64,000 nucleotides of DNA from Catenulispora acidiphila DSM 44928 (GCF_000024025.1 NC_013131.1:10024229-10088228); one strand, 5' to 3'. Positions 35,657 to 44,657 are shown, counted from the stretch's first letter. The notes: generated from the sequence alone by a model not told the origin. Numbers and translations are program-made.

Positions 35657-35684
35657 TCTATAGACGGCCAACGGACGAACACAA
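35657..35684 (-). promoter_or_regulatory. Promoter of the sedolisin gene
   Basis: On the minus strand TTGTGT (35679-35684) and TATAGA (35657-35662) are separated by 16 bp. Transcription would start near 35650, giving a leader of about 87 nt. Confidence 0.5.
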
Positions 35685-35883
35685 GGGTAAGAAGTACCCG
35701 AGTTTGATCGGCCGCCTAGGAGATGGTCAGGATTTTACGAATCCGTCACCGAGAGTTGCCGGACGCGTGCGCCGGGAACTGGCCGGAAAGCGCCCGAGTC
35801 CTGATGAAACACGCGAACCGCCGCCACCGCAAGACGGTGTTTTTCCGGTTGTCCGGCCAGACCGGATGCGCGAGGATCCGGCA
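35685..35883. other. Intergenic stretch upstream of the RNA ligase
   Basis: Together with the sedolisin leader this is a 320-bp gap without a gene. Apart from the sedolisin promoter and the ligase ribosome binding site GAGGA (about 35871-35875) I see no operator, RNA gene or credible small open frame in it. Confidence 0.5.
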
Positions 35884-36906
35884 ATGTCTGGGAGTGTTCC
35901 GCCGGATTCGGCGCTGCGGCCGTATCCGAAGATGGCGTCCAGCGGAAAGGGTGACACACCCGCCGCCCGCGAGTGGGTCGCGACCGAGAAGGTGCACGGC
36001 GCGCACTTCGCAATCGTCTGCGCCGGCGTTGAGGCCCGGCCGGCGAAGCGGCGCGAACTGCTCGGCGAGGACGATCTCGACGGGTTCTTCGGCGTGAGCC
36101 GCATCTGGCCGACGCTGTCGGTGGCTGCCGCGCGGTGTGCGGCGGTTCTGCGCGACGCCGAAGAGGCCGCAGACGCCGTGGTGACGCTCTATGGAGAGCT
36201 GGCAGGCGGATGCTATCCGCACCCTGATGTCCCCGAGGCCGAAGACGCGCAGCCGGTACAGACCGGGGTCTGGTACGCGTCGGGCTTGTTCTGGCTGCTG
36301 TTCGACGCGCAGCTGACGGTCGGCGAGCGCCGGTGGTGGGTCGCGGAACGGGAGGTGCGCGCGGCTGCTGCGGAAGCCGGGCTGTGGAGCGTGCCGCTGC
36401 TGGCGCGAGGACCGTTGAAGCAGTTGCAGGACCTGCCGGCGGCGTTCGCGAGCCGGGTACCGGCGTTGTTCGGACTGCCGGAGATCGGCGACAACCTGGC
36501 CGAGGGCTACGTATTGAAGCCGGCTGTCAGGTGGGAGGAAGGCGACGCGCGGCCGATTCTGAAGGTGAAGCAGAAGGCCTTCGCCGAGGACGAGCGGTTC
36601 GCAGGCGCACGGCCGTATATAGCGCCGCCGGACGGCGCGGCAGGGGTCCCGGCGTGGCTGGTGGTTCAGGCAGCGGCGCTGCTCACCCCGACGCGCGCCG
36701 CCGCCGCGGTGAGCAAGCTGGGTCCCGGAAGCGCGACAGAAGTTGTCGCGGCGGAGGTGGCGAACGACGCCGCGGAGGAGATCTCCGACGAGCTCGGCGG
36801 CTTGGATCCCCTTCAGATGAAGGGACTCGCCGAGGCGCTGATGGCCGGCGCGCGGACGTTGGCGGCATTCGACGCGGCGGATCGGCGGCGTGCGGCTCGG
36901 CGCTGA
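35884..36906 (+). CDS. RNA ligase, Rnl2 family
   Basis: The 340-residue protein has the nucleotidyltransferase motifs of T4 Rnl2-type RNA ligases: motif I EKVHG with the adenylated lysine K36, GEL at 104-106 (motif III), FWLLFDA near 136-142 (motif IIIa), EGYVLKP at 207-213 (motif IV) and ILKVKQK at 225-231 (motif V). It would seal 3'-OH/5'-phosphate RNA nicks using ATP. The C-terminal 100 residues are helical, as in Rnl2. No polynucleotide kinase, phosphatase or nuclease partner is nearby. The ATG at 35884 follows GAGGA; an ATG at 35869 is possible. Confidence 0.85.
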   Translation: MSGSVPPDSALRPYPKMASSGKGDTPAAREWVATEKVHGAHFAIVCAGVEARPAKRRELLGEDDLDGFFGVSRIWPTLSVAAARCAAVLRDAEEAADAVVTLYGELAGGCYPHPDVPEAEDAQPVQTGVWYASGLFWLLFDAQLTVGERRWWVAEREVRAAAAEAGLWSVPLLARGPLKQLQDLPAAFASRVPALFGLPEIGDNLAEGYVLKPAVRWEEGDARPILKVKQKAFAEDERFAGARPYIAPPDGAAGVPAWLVVQAAALLTPTRAAAAVSKLGPGSATEVVAAEVANDAAEEISDELGGLDPLQMKGLAEALMAGARTLAAFDAADRRRAARR

Positions 36907-36983
36907 CGAATGCCTCGCGAGAGCAGAGAAGCCCTGGCTCCGGCGCCGAAAACGAGGCAGGGACTGGCAAAAACGAGCTGTCC

Positions 36984-37904
36984 CTACCTCCCTGGGTCAC
37001 CTTCCATCGCCGCGCGACTCAGGGCCCAGATATCGGCGACAGGTCCCATGTGGGCGAGCTTGTCCGGGTTGACCAGCGCGTGGATGGCTTGAATGCGTCC
37101 TTCGGCCACATCGAGCGTCATCACGCTGAGCACCTTCCCGTCGGGCGCGTGGAAGATGGCGCCGGGCTGACCGTTGAGCGCGTGCGACTCCAGTCGCACG
37201 CCGATCCGGTCGAACCGCTCGGCCACGAACACGACCAGCGCCGCGACCGCCTCCGCGCCGTACGCCTCCTGCGCGACCAGCGGAGCCTTGCCGCCGCTGT
37301 CGCCGACCAGACAGACGTCGGCCGCCAGCAGCTCGCGCAGCCCGGCGACGTCGCCCTCGCGGAAAGCGTCGAAGAAGCGCTCGGCGAGTTCCTCGCGTTC
37401 GTGGCGGTCGGCTTCGAAGCGCGGGCGGCCGTCGTTCATGTGCCGCCGGGCGCGTACCGCGAGCTGCCGGCAGGCGGCTTCGGAGCGTCCGACCGCCGAA
37501 GCCACCTCGGGGAAGCCGAAGCCGAAGACCTCGCGGAGCACGAACACCGCGCGCTCCAGCGGCGAGAGCCGTTCCAGCAGGAGCAGCGCGGCCGTCGACA
37601 GCGAGTCCGCCAGTTCGGCCGCGCGCTCGGGGTCTTCATAGGGGTCGGTCAGCAGCGGCTCGGGCATCCACGGGCCGACGTACTCCTCGCGCCGTACCCG
37701 CGCTGAGCGCAGCACGTCGATCGAGATGCGCGTGACCACCGCCGACAGGAACGCCTTCGCCGAGGCCGGCTGCGTCGAGGTCCCCTGCCAGCGCAGCCAG
37801 GTGTCCTGGACCGCGTCCTCGGCCTCGGCCACGCTTCCCAGGATCCGGTAGGCGATGGAGAACAGCAGCGGACGCAGGTCCTCGAACTCCTCGTCGCGCG
37901 TCAT
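36984..37904 (-). CDS. ECF41-type sigma factor with SnoaL-like extension
   Basis: The 306-residue protein has sigma-2 (about 8-75, with SIAYRILGSVAEAEDAVQDTW), sigma-4 (about 110-165, with LSPLERAVFVLREVFGFGF) and a C-terminal SnoaL/NTF2-like domain (about 180-295). The ECF41 signatures are present as DSGGK (usual DGGGK) and NPDKL near the end. In this group the extension controls activity in place of an anti-sigma factor. An almost ideal ECF41 promoter lies 65 bp upstream, predicting autoregulation. A DUF2255 gene lies 96 bp upstream on the same strand. Confidence 0.92.
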   Translation of the reverse strand: MTRDEEFEDLRPLLFSIAYRILGSVAEAEDAVQDTWLRWQGTSTQPASAKAFLSAVVTRISIDVLRSARVRREEYVGPWMPEPLLTDPYEDPERAAELADSLSTAALLLLERLSPLERAVFVLREVFGFGFPEVASAVGRSEAACRQLAVRARRHMNDGRPRFEADRHEREELAERFFDAFREGDVAGLRELLAADVCLVGDSGGKAPLVAQEAYGAEAVAALVVFVAERFDRIGVRLESHALNGQPGAIFHAPDGKVLSVMTLDVAEGRIQAIHALVNPDKLAHMGPVADIWALSRAAMEGDPGR

Positions 37905-37968
37905 ATCCGCCCCTTCCTCGGCTGCCGACTACCAGCCACAGCCACCACGTCAGCCTGTCATCGATCAT

Positions 37969-37995
37969 GACGAGACAGCCGAGCCGACTGTGACA
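37969..37995 (-). promoter_or_regulatory. ECF41-type autoregulatory promoter
   Basis: On the minus strand TGTCACA (37989-37995) is followed after exactly 16 bp by CGTC (37969-37972). This is the published ECF41 consensus as I know it. It lies between the DUF2255 gene and the sigma gene, so it serves the sigma factor. Confidence 0.75.
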
Positions 37996-38000
37996 TCGGG

Positions 38001-38381
38001 CTACCGAGGCTCCAGCCGCACCGTCGCCTCCCGAGCCTTCCCGGTCGTCTCGGACTCCACGATCGACTCCGCGAATCGCTTGTACTTGCGGCGGTACTCG
38101 GCGTCCAGCTCGTCGGCCAGTGGACCGTCGGGCGCGACCTCGACGAACGTCACGTCCTTCGACACTCCGCCGGCGCGGATGTGCCCGGCGTGCCGGCGCG
38201 TGGCGCCTCGGAACCACGCCGAGGTGCGGCCGTAGACACTGCGCAGGTACAGGTCGTCGCCGTCGCGGACCACCCACACCGTGCGCGGCTTGCCGAGGCT
38301 GTCGTCCTCGCGCAGGAAGGCGACCTCCATTTCCTCGGCGGGCCCGATGCGGGTCAGTTCGTCAGCGGTCCAGGTGCTCAT
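38001..38381 (-). CDS. DUF2255-family protein
   Basis: The 126-residue protein starts MSTWTADELTRIGPAEE and has the DUF2255 pattern (RTVWVVRDGDDLYLRSVYG, RHAGHIRAGGVSKDVTF, EYRRKYKRF), which resembles the split-barrel fold of flavin-binding nitroreductase-like proteins. The start at 38381 follows GGAAGGAA. It lies 75 bp downstream of a quinone oxidoreductase gene and upstream of the ECF41 gene, all on one strand; ECF41 neighbours are often small oxidoreductases, so a redox role is plausible. Confidence 0.8.
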   Translation of the reverse strand: MSTWTADELTRIGPAEEMEVAFLREDDSLGKPRTVWVVRDGDDLYLRSVYGRTSAWFRGATRRHAGHIRAGGVSKDVTFVEVAPDGPLADELDAEYRRKYKRFAESIVESETTGKAREATVRLEPR

Positions 38382-38456
38382 GCCGGTTCCTTCCGTGGCG
38401 CGGTTTCTCACAACGTCCGTCGCCACGCCGCGCCGCGCAGCCTCTCCCGGCAGCCG

Positions 38457-39473
38457 TTACGCCACCCGGACGACCACCTTCCCGAAGCTGCCCTCGTCAC
38501 GGTAAGAACGGTACGCGTCGATCGCGTCGTCGAACCCGAATTCCCGGTCCACGACCGGCCGGATCTGGTGCGCCGCAACGGCTCGGCACAGCGCCTCCAG
38601 CTCCATACGGTTGCCGACGAACTCGCGGCGGATGGTGGCGAGCGATCCGCTCAGATCGTCTTCGGTGATGGTGAGGACTTCCGGCTGCGCCGAGACGACC
38701 CAGAGCAAGCAGATCTGCGCGTAGGTGGACGCGGCGCGCAGCGACTGGCCGAAGGTCGCCGGGCCTTGGGTCTCCACGACCAGATCGACACCCGCACCGC
38801 CGGTCAGCGCACGGACCTCCTTGGACCACTCCGGCGTCGCGGCGTAGTCGACGACGTCATCCACGCCGACCGCGCGCAGCCGCTCCGCCTTCGCCGCGCT
38901 GGACGTCGTGCCGATGACCCGGCAGCCCATCGCCTTGGCGAGTTGGGCGGCGAACAGGGAGACGTCGCCGGTTCCGAGGACCAGTACCGTCTGCCCGGCG
39001 GTCAGCGTCCCCGGTCGGGTCAGAGCGTTCCACGCCGTCACTCCGGCACAAGGCAGCGCGGCGGCTTCAGCCCAGCTCAGGTGGTCGGGAATGAGCACCG
39101 CGGCGGCCTCGTCGATGAGCGCGTACTCGGTCAGCCAGCCGTCGACCGTGCAGCCGAGTTGGTCGACGACCTCTGCTCGCAACGGTCCGCTGATCCAGCG
39201 CGGCCAGTACGAAGCGGTGATGCGGTCCCCGACCGCGAACCGGCTGACGGCGTCCCCGACACCGACGACCTCCCCTGCGCCGTCGCTGAGCGGGACCACG
39301 CCGGCGCGCGCCGGAAGCGGGTACCGGCCGGCCGTGATGAGCAGGTCACGGCGGTTGATCGAGGCGGCGCGGGTCTTGACCAGGAGCTGGCCGGGTCCGG
39401 GCGTCGGCACGTCTTCGGTGGCGAGGGTGAGGTCGTCCAGGGATCCGGATCCCGGCAGGCGATAGGTGCGCAT
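38457..39473 (-). CDS. Zinc-independent quinone oxidoreductase / medium-chain dehydrogenase
   Basis: The 338-residue MDR protein has the GroES-like N-terminal domain (SINRRDLLITAGRYPLP), no structural or catalytic zinc cysteines, and a Rossmann motif VLVLGTGDVSLFAAQLAKAMG. It would reduce quinones or enones with NADPH. The ATG at 39473 is used; longer frames run into the divergent regulator. It faces an XRE regulator across a short palindrome, so it is probably regulated by that protein, and may be followed by DUF2255 in one transcript. Confidence 0.88.
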   Translation of the reverse strand: MRTYRLPGSGSLDDLTLATEDVPTPGPGQLLVKTRAASINRRDLLITAGRYPLPARAGVVPLSDGAGEVVGVGDAVSRFAVGDRITASYWPRWISGPLRAEVVDQLGCTVDGWLTEYALIDEAAAVLIPDHLSWAEAAALPCAGVTAWNALTRPGTLTAGQTVLVLGTGDVSLFAAQLAKAMGCRVIGTTSSAAKAERLRAVGVDDVVDYAATPEWSKEVRALTGGAGVDLVVETQGPATFGQSLRAASTYAQICLLWVVSAQPEVLTITEDDLSGSLATIRREFVGNRMELEALCRAVAAHQIRPVVDREFGFDDAIDAYRSYRDEGSFGKVVVRVA

Positions 39474-39507
39474 GGCTTCAGCGTGCGACGGCGCGTGCGG
39501 TGATCCA

Positions 39508-39523
39508 ATTCCTTGGAGGGAAT
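39508..39523. promoter_or_regulatory. Inverted repeat between oxidoreductase and XRE genes
   Basis: ATTCC-N6-GGAAT, within the longer near-palindrome running from CCAATTCC to GGAATGG, lies 35 bp from the oxidoreductase start and 18 bp from the regulator start. Confidence 0.4.
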
Positions 39524-39540
39524 GGACCGGCGGCGCTGCG

Positions 39541-40407
39541 ATGCCGAAGACTTCCAGGGTGAGCACTGCGATCTCTGAGATCTCCTCGAAGCCGCCCTCG
39601 CCCGCCTTCGGCGCCGAGCTGCGGCGCTGGCGGACGCTGCGCCGCGTGAGCCAGCTGGAGCTGGCCAACCGCGCCGGCACGACGCAGCGCCACCTGAGCT
39701 TTATGGAGCAGGGACGCTCGCATCCGGGGCGCGCGATAGTGCTGCGGCTGGCCGAGTCGCTGCGGCTCACGCTGCGGGAACGCAACGCCCTGCTGTTCAC
39801 CGCCGGCTACACGCCTGCGTATGAGGAGACCAGCTACGAGGCGCCGGCGTTCGCTCCGGTGCGCGAGGCGATGGAGCGGGTGATCGAAGGGCACCTGCCG
39901 TATCCGGCGCTGCTGCTGCGGCGTCCAGGACGCGTGGTCGCGGGGAACCGAGCGTTTTCCGTGTTCTTGGAGGGCTGCTCCCCGGAACTGCTCACTCCCC
40001 CAATCGACCTGCTGCGCGTCATGCTGCACCCCGACGGCGTCGCGCCGCGGGTCGCCAACCTCGCGCAGTGGGGACGGCACGTGATCGACAACCTGCGGCT
40101 GCTGGCGGCGCAGAGCCCTGACCGCGGGCTGGACGCGCTGGTGGAGGAGCTGGCGGGGTACGTGCCGGAGGCGCCGGCGGACCAGACCTACCTCGGCTTC
40201 GCCGTGCCGATGCGGCTCAGGGTCCCGGAGGGCGAGCTGCGGCTGATGACGGCGCTGACGTCGTTCGCGACGGCGGTGGACGTCACGGTCGCGGAGTCGG
40301 TGCTCGAATCGTTCCTGCCCGCGGACGCCGAGAGCGCCGAGATCCTGGCGGCGCGGGACCGGCTCGCGGCCGAGCGGGGCGAAGCAAGGTTGCTCACCGG
40401 GCTCTGA
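39541..40407 (+). CDS. XRE-family regulator with MmyB-like C-terminal domain
   Basis: The 288-residue protein has an N-terminal XRE HTH (about 25-80, with LRRVSQLELANRAGTTQRHL followed by SFMEQGRSHPG) and an MmyB-like ligand domain (about 105-275, with LPYPALLLRRPGRVVAGNRA). MmyB-type domains can bind fatty acid-like ligands. Such genes are very often divergent from a dehydrogenase, as here. The ATG at 39541 is chosen from the domain start; no clear ribosome binding site is visible. Confidence 0.85.
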   Translation: MPKTSRVSTAISEISSKPPSPAFGAELRRWRTLRRVSQLELANRAGTTQRHLSFMEQGRSHPGRAIVLRLAESLRLTLRERNALLFTAGYTPAYEETSYEAPAFAPVREAMERVIEGHLPYPALLLRRPGRVVAGNRAFSVFLEGCSPELLTPPIDLLRVMLHPDGVAPRVANLAQWGRHVIDNLRLLAAQSPDRGLDALVEELAGYVPEAPADQTYLGFAVPMRLRVPEGELRLMTALTSFATAVDVTVAESVLESFLPADAESAEILAARDRLAAERGEARLLTGL

Positions 40408-40436
40408 TCCGCGAGTCACCATTCGGGTCACCACGC

Positions 40437-42038
40437 ATGCCCCCGCCGCCGGTCGCGACCACGATGGCAGAGGCGAACGCCGCCCCGCCCTGGGCAGGCG
40501 AGAATGCGAGCGATGCGATGCAAGGCTTCTCCCGGGAACCCGGTACGACCGGGCCGATCACCATCACGCTGCCCAAGGCCGGTGAGCGGAAAGTCTGGGG
40601 CTGGGCCGTCATCATCGCCGTCGGCGGCTTCCTGTTCGGCTTCGACACCGGCGTGGTCTCCGGCGCGCTGCTGTACATCGCCAAGGACTTCGACCTCTCG
40701 AACTCCGAGAAGAGCAGCGTGGTCAGCGTCCTGCTGATCGGCGCGATGATCGGCGCGCTGGCCGCCGGACGGATCTCCGACGGGCTCGGGCGCAAGAAGG
40801 CGGTGACCCTCTTCGGTCTGGTGTTCGCCGTGGGCACGCTGGTCGCGGTCGTCGCGCAGGACTACTGGACGCTGCTGGCGGCGCGCTTCATCCTGGGCCT
40901 GGCGGTCGGCGGCGCCTCGGCGCAGGTCCCGGTCTACCTCGGCGAGATCTCGCCGGCGAACATCCGCGGCCGCATCCTGTCGCTGAACCAGCTGCTGATC
41001 ACCGTCGGCATCCTGTGCTCGTACCTGATCGACCTGGCGTTCTCACACAGCGGGAACTGGCGCGCGATGTTCGCCTTCGGCGCCATCCCGGCGCTGATCC
41101 TGAGCCTGGGCGTGTGGTTCGTGGTGCCGGAGTCGCCGACCTGGCTGTACACGCAGGGGCGCACCGAACAGCTGCGCAAAGGGCTGCTGAAGGTCACCGA
41201 CGCCGCGCAGGCCGACGAGATCATCGAGGTCTACGGCCGGCGCACCGCTCTGGCGGCGGAGCAGGAAGCGGCGCGCGGCGAGCACGAGAAGGGCTGGCGG
41301 ATCCTGCTCACGCCGGGAGTGCGCCCGGCGATGATCGTCGGGCTGACGATGGCCGCGCTGCAGCAGTTCGGCGGCATCAACACGATCATCTACTACGCCC
41401 CGACCATCATCGAGCAGACCGGCCGAAGCGCCAGCAACTCGATCATCTACTCGGTCTACATCGGCATCATCAACTTCGTGATGACGGTCGTCGCCATCAA
41501 CACCATCGACCGCCTCGGCCGGCGCCAGCTGCTGCTGACCTCGCTGGCCGGGATGGCCGGCTTCGTGGCGCTGCTGGGCTTCAGCTTCATCTGGAGCTGG
41601 AACTCCAACCTGACGCTGCTGTTCATGGTCGCCTACATCGCGGCCTTCGCCGGCGGCCTCGGCCCGGTGTTCTGGGTGCTGGTCGGCGAGATCTTCCCGA
41701 CCCGGGCCAAGGCCGACGGCTCGAGCGCGGCGACGACCGTCAACTGGCTGTCGAACTTCATCGTCAGCGAGTCCTTCCTGACCGTCGCCAACGGCATCGG
41801 GCAGGGGCAGACGTTCCTGATCTTCGCCGGGGTCTGCGTCGTCGGCCTGCTGTTCGTCGGCCGCTACGTGCCGGAGACGAAGAACCGCGACACGAACGAG
41901 GTGCAGGCGGCGCTGTTCAAGCGGTTCGGGAAGCAGCCGGTGCCGGCGTCGCGGACGTCCGCTGCGTCGTATGACGCGGGGCGCGCGGACGCGGGCTCGG
42001 CGGTCGACCCTGCCGAGCGTCGACAGGATCGCCGGTGA
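40437..42038 (+). CDS. Sugar porter (MFS), glucose/galactose/xylose-proton symporter type
   Basis: The 533-residue protein has 12 membrane segments and all sugar-porter signatures: GFLFGFDTGVVSGALLY in helix 1, GRISDGLGRKKAV in loop 2-3, PVYLGEISPANIRGR, VPESPTWLY, the sugar-contacting QQFGGINTIIYYAP and a C-terminal VPETKNR. It imports a hexose or pentose. The N-terminus is uncertain: ATGs at 40437, 40464 and 40518 are possible and none has a strong ribosome binding site. It is convergent with zwf and galM, whose products handle the imported sugar. Confidence 0.9.
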   Translation: MPPPPVATTMAEANAAPPWAGENASDAMQGFSREPGTTGPITITLPKAGERKVWGWAVIIAVGGFLFGFDTGVVSGALLYIAKDFDLSNSEKSSVVSVLLIGAMIGALAAGRISDGLGRKKAVTLFGLVFAVGTLVAVVAQDYWTLLAARFILGLAVGGASAQVPVYLGEISPANIRGRILSLNQLLITVGILCSYLIDLAFSHSGNWRAMFAFGAIPALILSLGVWFVVPESPTWLYTQGRTEQLRKGLLKVTDAAQADEIIEVYGRRTALAAEQEAARGEHEKGWRILLTPGVRPAMIVGLTMAALQQFGGINTIIYYAPTIIEQTGRSASNSIIYSVYIGIINFVMTVVAINTIDRLGRRQLLLTSLAGMAGFVALLGFSFIWSWNSNLTLLFMVAYIAAFAGGLGPVFWVLVGEIFPTRAKADGSSAATTVNWLSNFIVSESFLTVANGIGQGQTFLIFAGVCVVGLLFVGRYVPETKNRDTNEVQAALFKRFGKQPVPASRTSAASYDAGRADAGSAVDPAERRQDRR

Positions 42039-42096
42039 ACCGCAGGCGCTGATCAGCGGTTTTGTGCCGCTGATCTGCGCCGCGCCGCAGCCGCCG

Positions 42097-43596
42097 CTAC
42101 TTCTTCTGCGCGGCGTCCTTCGGCTCGGGGTTGTGCTTCGGCTCCGGCGTCGCCTCCCCGATATGCGTGGCGTAGAACAACTCCTCGGCCGGGTTGTGCC
42201 AGCCGTCCCCGCCGGGCAGCTTCGCCGCCGCGTCGGGTCCCCAGCCGCCCGACTTGTAGACCGTCGGCTTGCCGCTCTCCAGGATCTTCCCGACGATCCG
42301 CCAGCTCTCCTCGATCGCCGGGAAGAACGCGAAGCCGCTGGAGTCGCCGACGACCGCCGCGTGCAGGATGTTCTCGTACGGCTTGGCCTGGCCGCCGAGC
42401 ACCTTCTCGAAGTCGATGCCCATCGGGAAGGACACCGGCAGCTGCCCGCGCTCGCCCCGGCGCGCCATCAGCTCGAAGGCGATGCCGGCGCCGGGCTCCA
42501 GCCGGATCCGGATCAGGTTCGGCGGGACGTCGCCGGCCAGCCCGCGGAACAGCTCCGACGGCGGCCGCCGCAGCTGCACGCACACCTCGGTCGCGGTGAC
42601 CGCCAGCGCCTTGCCGCTGCGGATGTAGAACGGGACGCCGGCCCAGCGCCAGTTGTCGATCCACAGCCGCAGCGCGATGTAGGTCTCGGTCTCCGAGCCC
42701 TTCTTCACGCCCTTCACGTCGAGGTAGCCCTCGTACTGCCCGCGCACGACGTCCGCCGGGTCGATGGTGCGCACCGAGTGCAGCAGCCGCCACTTCTCCA
42801 GCGCCAGCGCCTGCGGGTCGGCGACGTTCGGCGGGTCCATCGCCAGCAGGGTCATCACTTGGAAGAGGTGGTTCTGGACCACGTCGCGCAGGCAGCCCAC
42901 GGCGTCGTAGAACGAGCCGCGGTCGGCGACGTCGAAGTCCTCGGCCAGGGTGATCTGCACATTGTCGATATAGGAGCGGTCCCACACCGGCGCCAGCAGG
43001 GTGTTCGCGAAGCGGAAGGTGCCCAGGCCCTCGACCGACTCGTCGCCCAGGAAGTGGTCGACGCGCAGAAGGTGGTCGCGGTCGAAGTACTGCTCCAGCA
43101 CCGCCTCGAGCTGCCGCGCCGAGGCCAGGTCGTGGCCGAAGGGCTTCTCGACCACCAGCCGCGCGTTCTTGTTCAGTCCGGCCTCGGCCAGACCGGCGGC
43201 GACCTTGTCGAACAGCGAGGGCGGGATCGCCAGGTAGTGCGCGGCGAAGCCCTTTCCGGCGACCGCCTTCCCGATCTTCGCGTAGATCGCCGGGTCGGTG
43301 AAGTCGCCGGTGACAATGCTCAGGTCGGCGGCGAACTTCGCGAACAGCTTCTCGTCGATGGTGTAGCCGGCGTCGATCACTGACTGGCGGGCGTGCGCGC
43401 GCAGCGCCTCGTCGTCGAAGTCGGAGTAGGCGACGCCGACCACCGGTACCGTGAGCATGCCGCGCTCGGTGAGCTTGTACAGCGCCGGGAGCAGCATCTT
43501 CTTCGCGAGGTCGCCGGTGATCCCGTAGAGCACCAGGATGTCGGCGTGCTCCAGGTCGTGGTTGTGGGTCGAGGTCACGCTGGCGGACAGCGGCAT
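42097..43596 (-). CDS. zwf: Glucose-6-phosphate 1-dehydrogenase
   Basis: The enzyme oxidises glucose 6-phosphate to 6-phosphogluconolactone, making NADPH for the pentose phosphate pathway. The 499-residue protein has the coenzyme motif GITGDLAKK (family GASGDLA), the catalytic block RVDHFLGDE containing the active-site histidine, and VVEKPFGHD. The start follows AAGGAG. It lies 47 bp after galM on the same strand. It is not beside the usual tkt-tal-opcA cluster, so it is probably an additional or specialised isozyme. Confidence 0.94.
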   Translation of the reverse strand: MPLSASVTSTHNHDLEHADILVLYGITGDLAKKMLLPALYKLTERGMLTVPVVGVAYSDFDDEALRAHARQSVIDAGYTIDEKLFAKFAADLSIVTGDFTDPAIYAKIGKAVAGKGFAAHYLAIPPSLFDKVAAGLAEAGLNKNARLVVEKPFGHDLASARQLEAVLEQYFDRDHLLRVDHFLGDESVEGLGTFRFANTLLAPVWDRSYIDNVQITLAEDFDVADRGSFYDAVGCLRDVVQNHLFQVMTLLAMDPPNVADPQALALEKWRLLHSVRTIDPADVVRGQYEGYLDVKGVKKGSETETYIALRLWIDNWRWAGVPFYIRSGKALAVTATEVCVQLRRPPSELFRGLAGDVPPNLIRIRLEPGAGIAFELMARRGERGQLPVSFPMGIDFEKVLGGQAKPYENILHAAVVGDSSGFAFFPAIEESWRIVGKILESGKPTVYKSGGWGPDAAAKLPGGDGWHNPAEELFYATHIGEATPEPKHNPEPKDAAQKK

Positions 43597-43643
43597 GGTG
43601 CGGGCTCCTTCGCTGGTGGTTGGCGGCGCCGGACAGCGGTCGG

Positions 43644-44555
43644 TCAGCCCGCCGCGATCCCCCACGATCCTCGGTACTCGGCACCCGGTTCCAGCCGGAT
43701 GAGGTCCACGCCGCTGGCGAACGCGTTCGGCGGGCCGGTCATCGGCTCGCAGCCCAGCCCGCGCCGCCGCTGATCCGGCGGGACCTGGTCGGCGGTGTAG
43801 ATCTCCAGCCACGGCTGCGCCTGGTCCAGCCAGAAGGAGGTGCTGCGCCGGCTGCCGGTCAGACGGACGCGCGCGAGTCCGTCGGCGCCGCGTGCCAGAC
43901 CGGTGAAGGCGATGTCGATCTTCTGGTCGCCGAGCACCCGGCCGGCGCGCAGGTCGTATTCGCTGCCCGCGACGTCCTTCGGGGCGCCGATCGGGATCAT
44001 CCGGTCGTCCACCGGCTGGTAGAGGCTGCCGGGGAGCCGGACGGTGCAGGCGTCCAGCGGTTCGCCCACGGTGAGGTAGGGGTGCATCCCGTGCGCGTAG
44101 GGCAGCGCGCGGGAGCCGGGGTTGGCGGCGAGGAGCGTGACCGTCAGGCCGTCCTCGGCGTCCAGGCGGTACTCCACCTGGACGTCGAGGCGGAACGGGT
44201 AGCCGGTCGATCCGTGCAGCGAGCAGGCCAGCACGACGGTGTCCGGGCGCTGCTCGACCGGGGACCAGGCGGCCCAGCGCGTCAGGCCGTGGATGGCGTT
44301 GTCCAGCTCCGGCTCGGACAGGTCGAGCTGGTGGTCGCGGCCGTCGAAGGTGTAGCGGCCGCGGTCCACGCGGTTCGGCCAGGGGATGAGGAGCTGCCCG
44401 AACGCCGCGGGCGCCGGCTCGTCGGCGTCATAGGACAGGACGAGGGGTTCGCCGTCGTGGGTCAGCTCTCTGAGGCCGGCGCCTTCTTCCGTGACCACCG
44501 CGCGGTAGGGACCGGCGGTGAGCTCGTATTGCTCGCCGGTGAGGAAGTCCGCCAT
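43644..44555 (-). CDS. galM: Aldose 1-epimerase (mutarotase)
   Basis: The 303-residue protein interconverts alpha and beta anomers of glucose or galactose. Family motifs are PWPNRVDRGRYTFDG, the first catalytic histidine in NAIHGLTRW, the second in YAHGMHPYLTVG and a C-terminal acidic residue in GCEPMTGPPNAF. It precedes zwf by 47 bp, presumably in one operon, and is convergent with the sugar porter gene; together they read as uptake, anomerisation and oxidation of glucose. Confidence 0.88.
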   Translation of the reverse strand: MADFLTGEQYELTAGPYRAVVTEEGAGLRELTHDGEPLVLSYDADEPAPAAFGQLLIPWPNRVDRGRYTFDGRDHQLDLSEPELDNAIHGLTRWAAWSPVEQRPDTVVLACSLHGSTGYPFRLDVQVEYRLDAEDGLTVTLLAANPGSRALPYAHGMHPYLTVGEPLDACTVRLPGSLYQPVDDRMIPIGAPKDVAGSEYDLRAGRVLGDQKIDIAFTGLARGADGLARVRLTGSRRSTSFWLDQAQPWLEIYTADQVPPDQRRRGLGCEPMTGPPNAFASGVDLIRLEPGAEYRGSWGIAAG

Positions 44556-44657
44556 GCGTCCTTAGTAGCGGACGTGCGGCGGTGGTGCGCCCCGGGCGGC
44601 GAGCGCTGCCGCCATCCGGTCAACAGCGCTCGTTTGCACGGGCTTGCCGAGGCTCTG

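Noticed and set aside
32636-35707. A 1023-codon plus-strand frame.
   Set aside because: It lies antisense to the sedolisin gene and the unknown operon gene and has no domain-like segments; the long length is due to GC bias.
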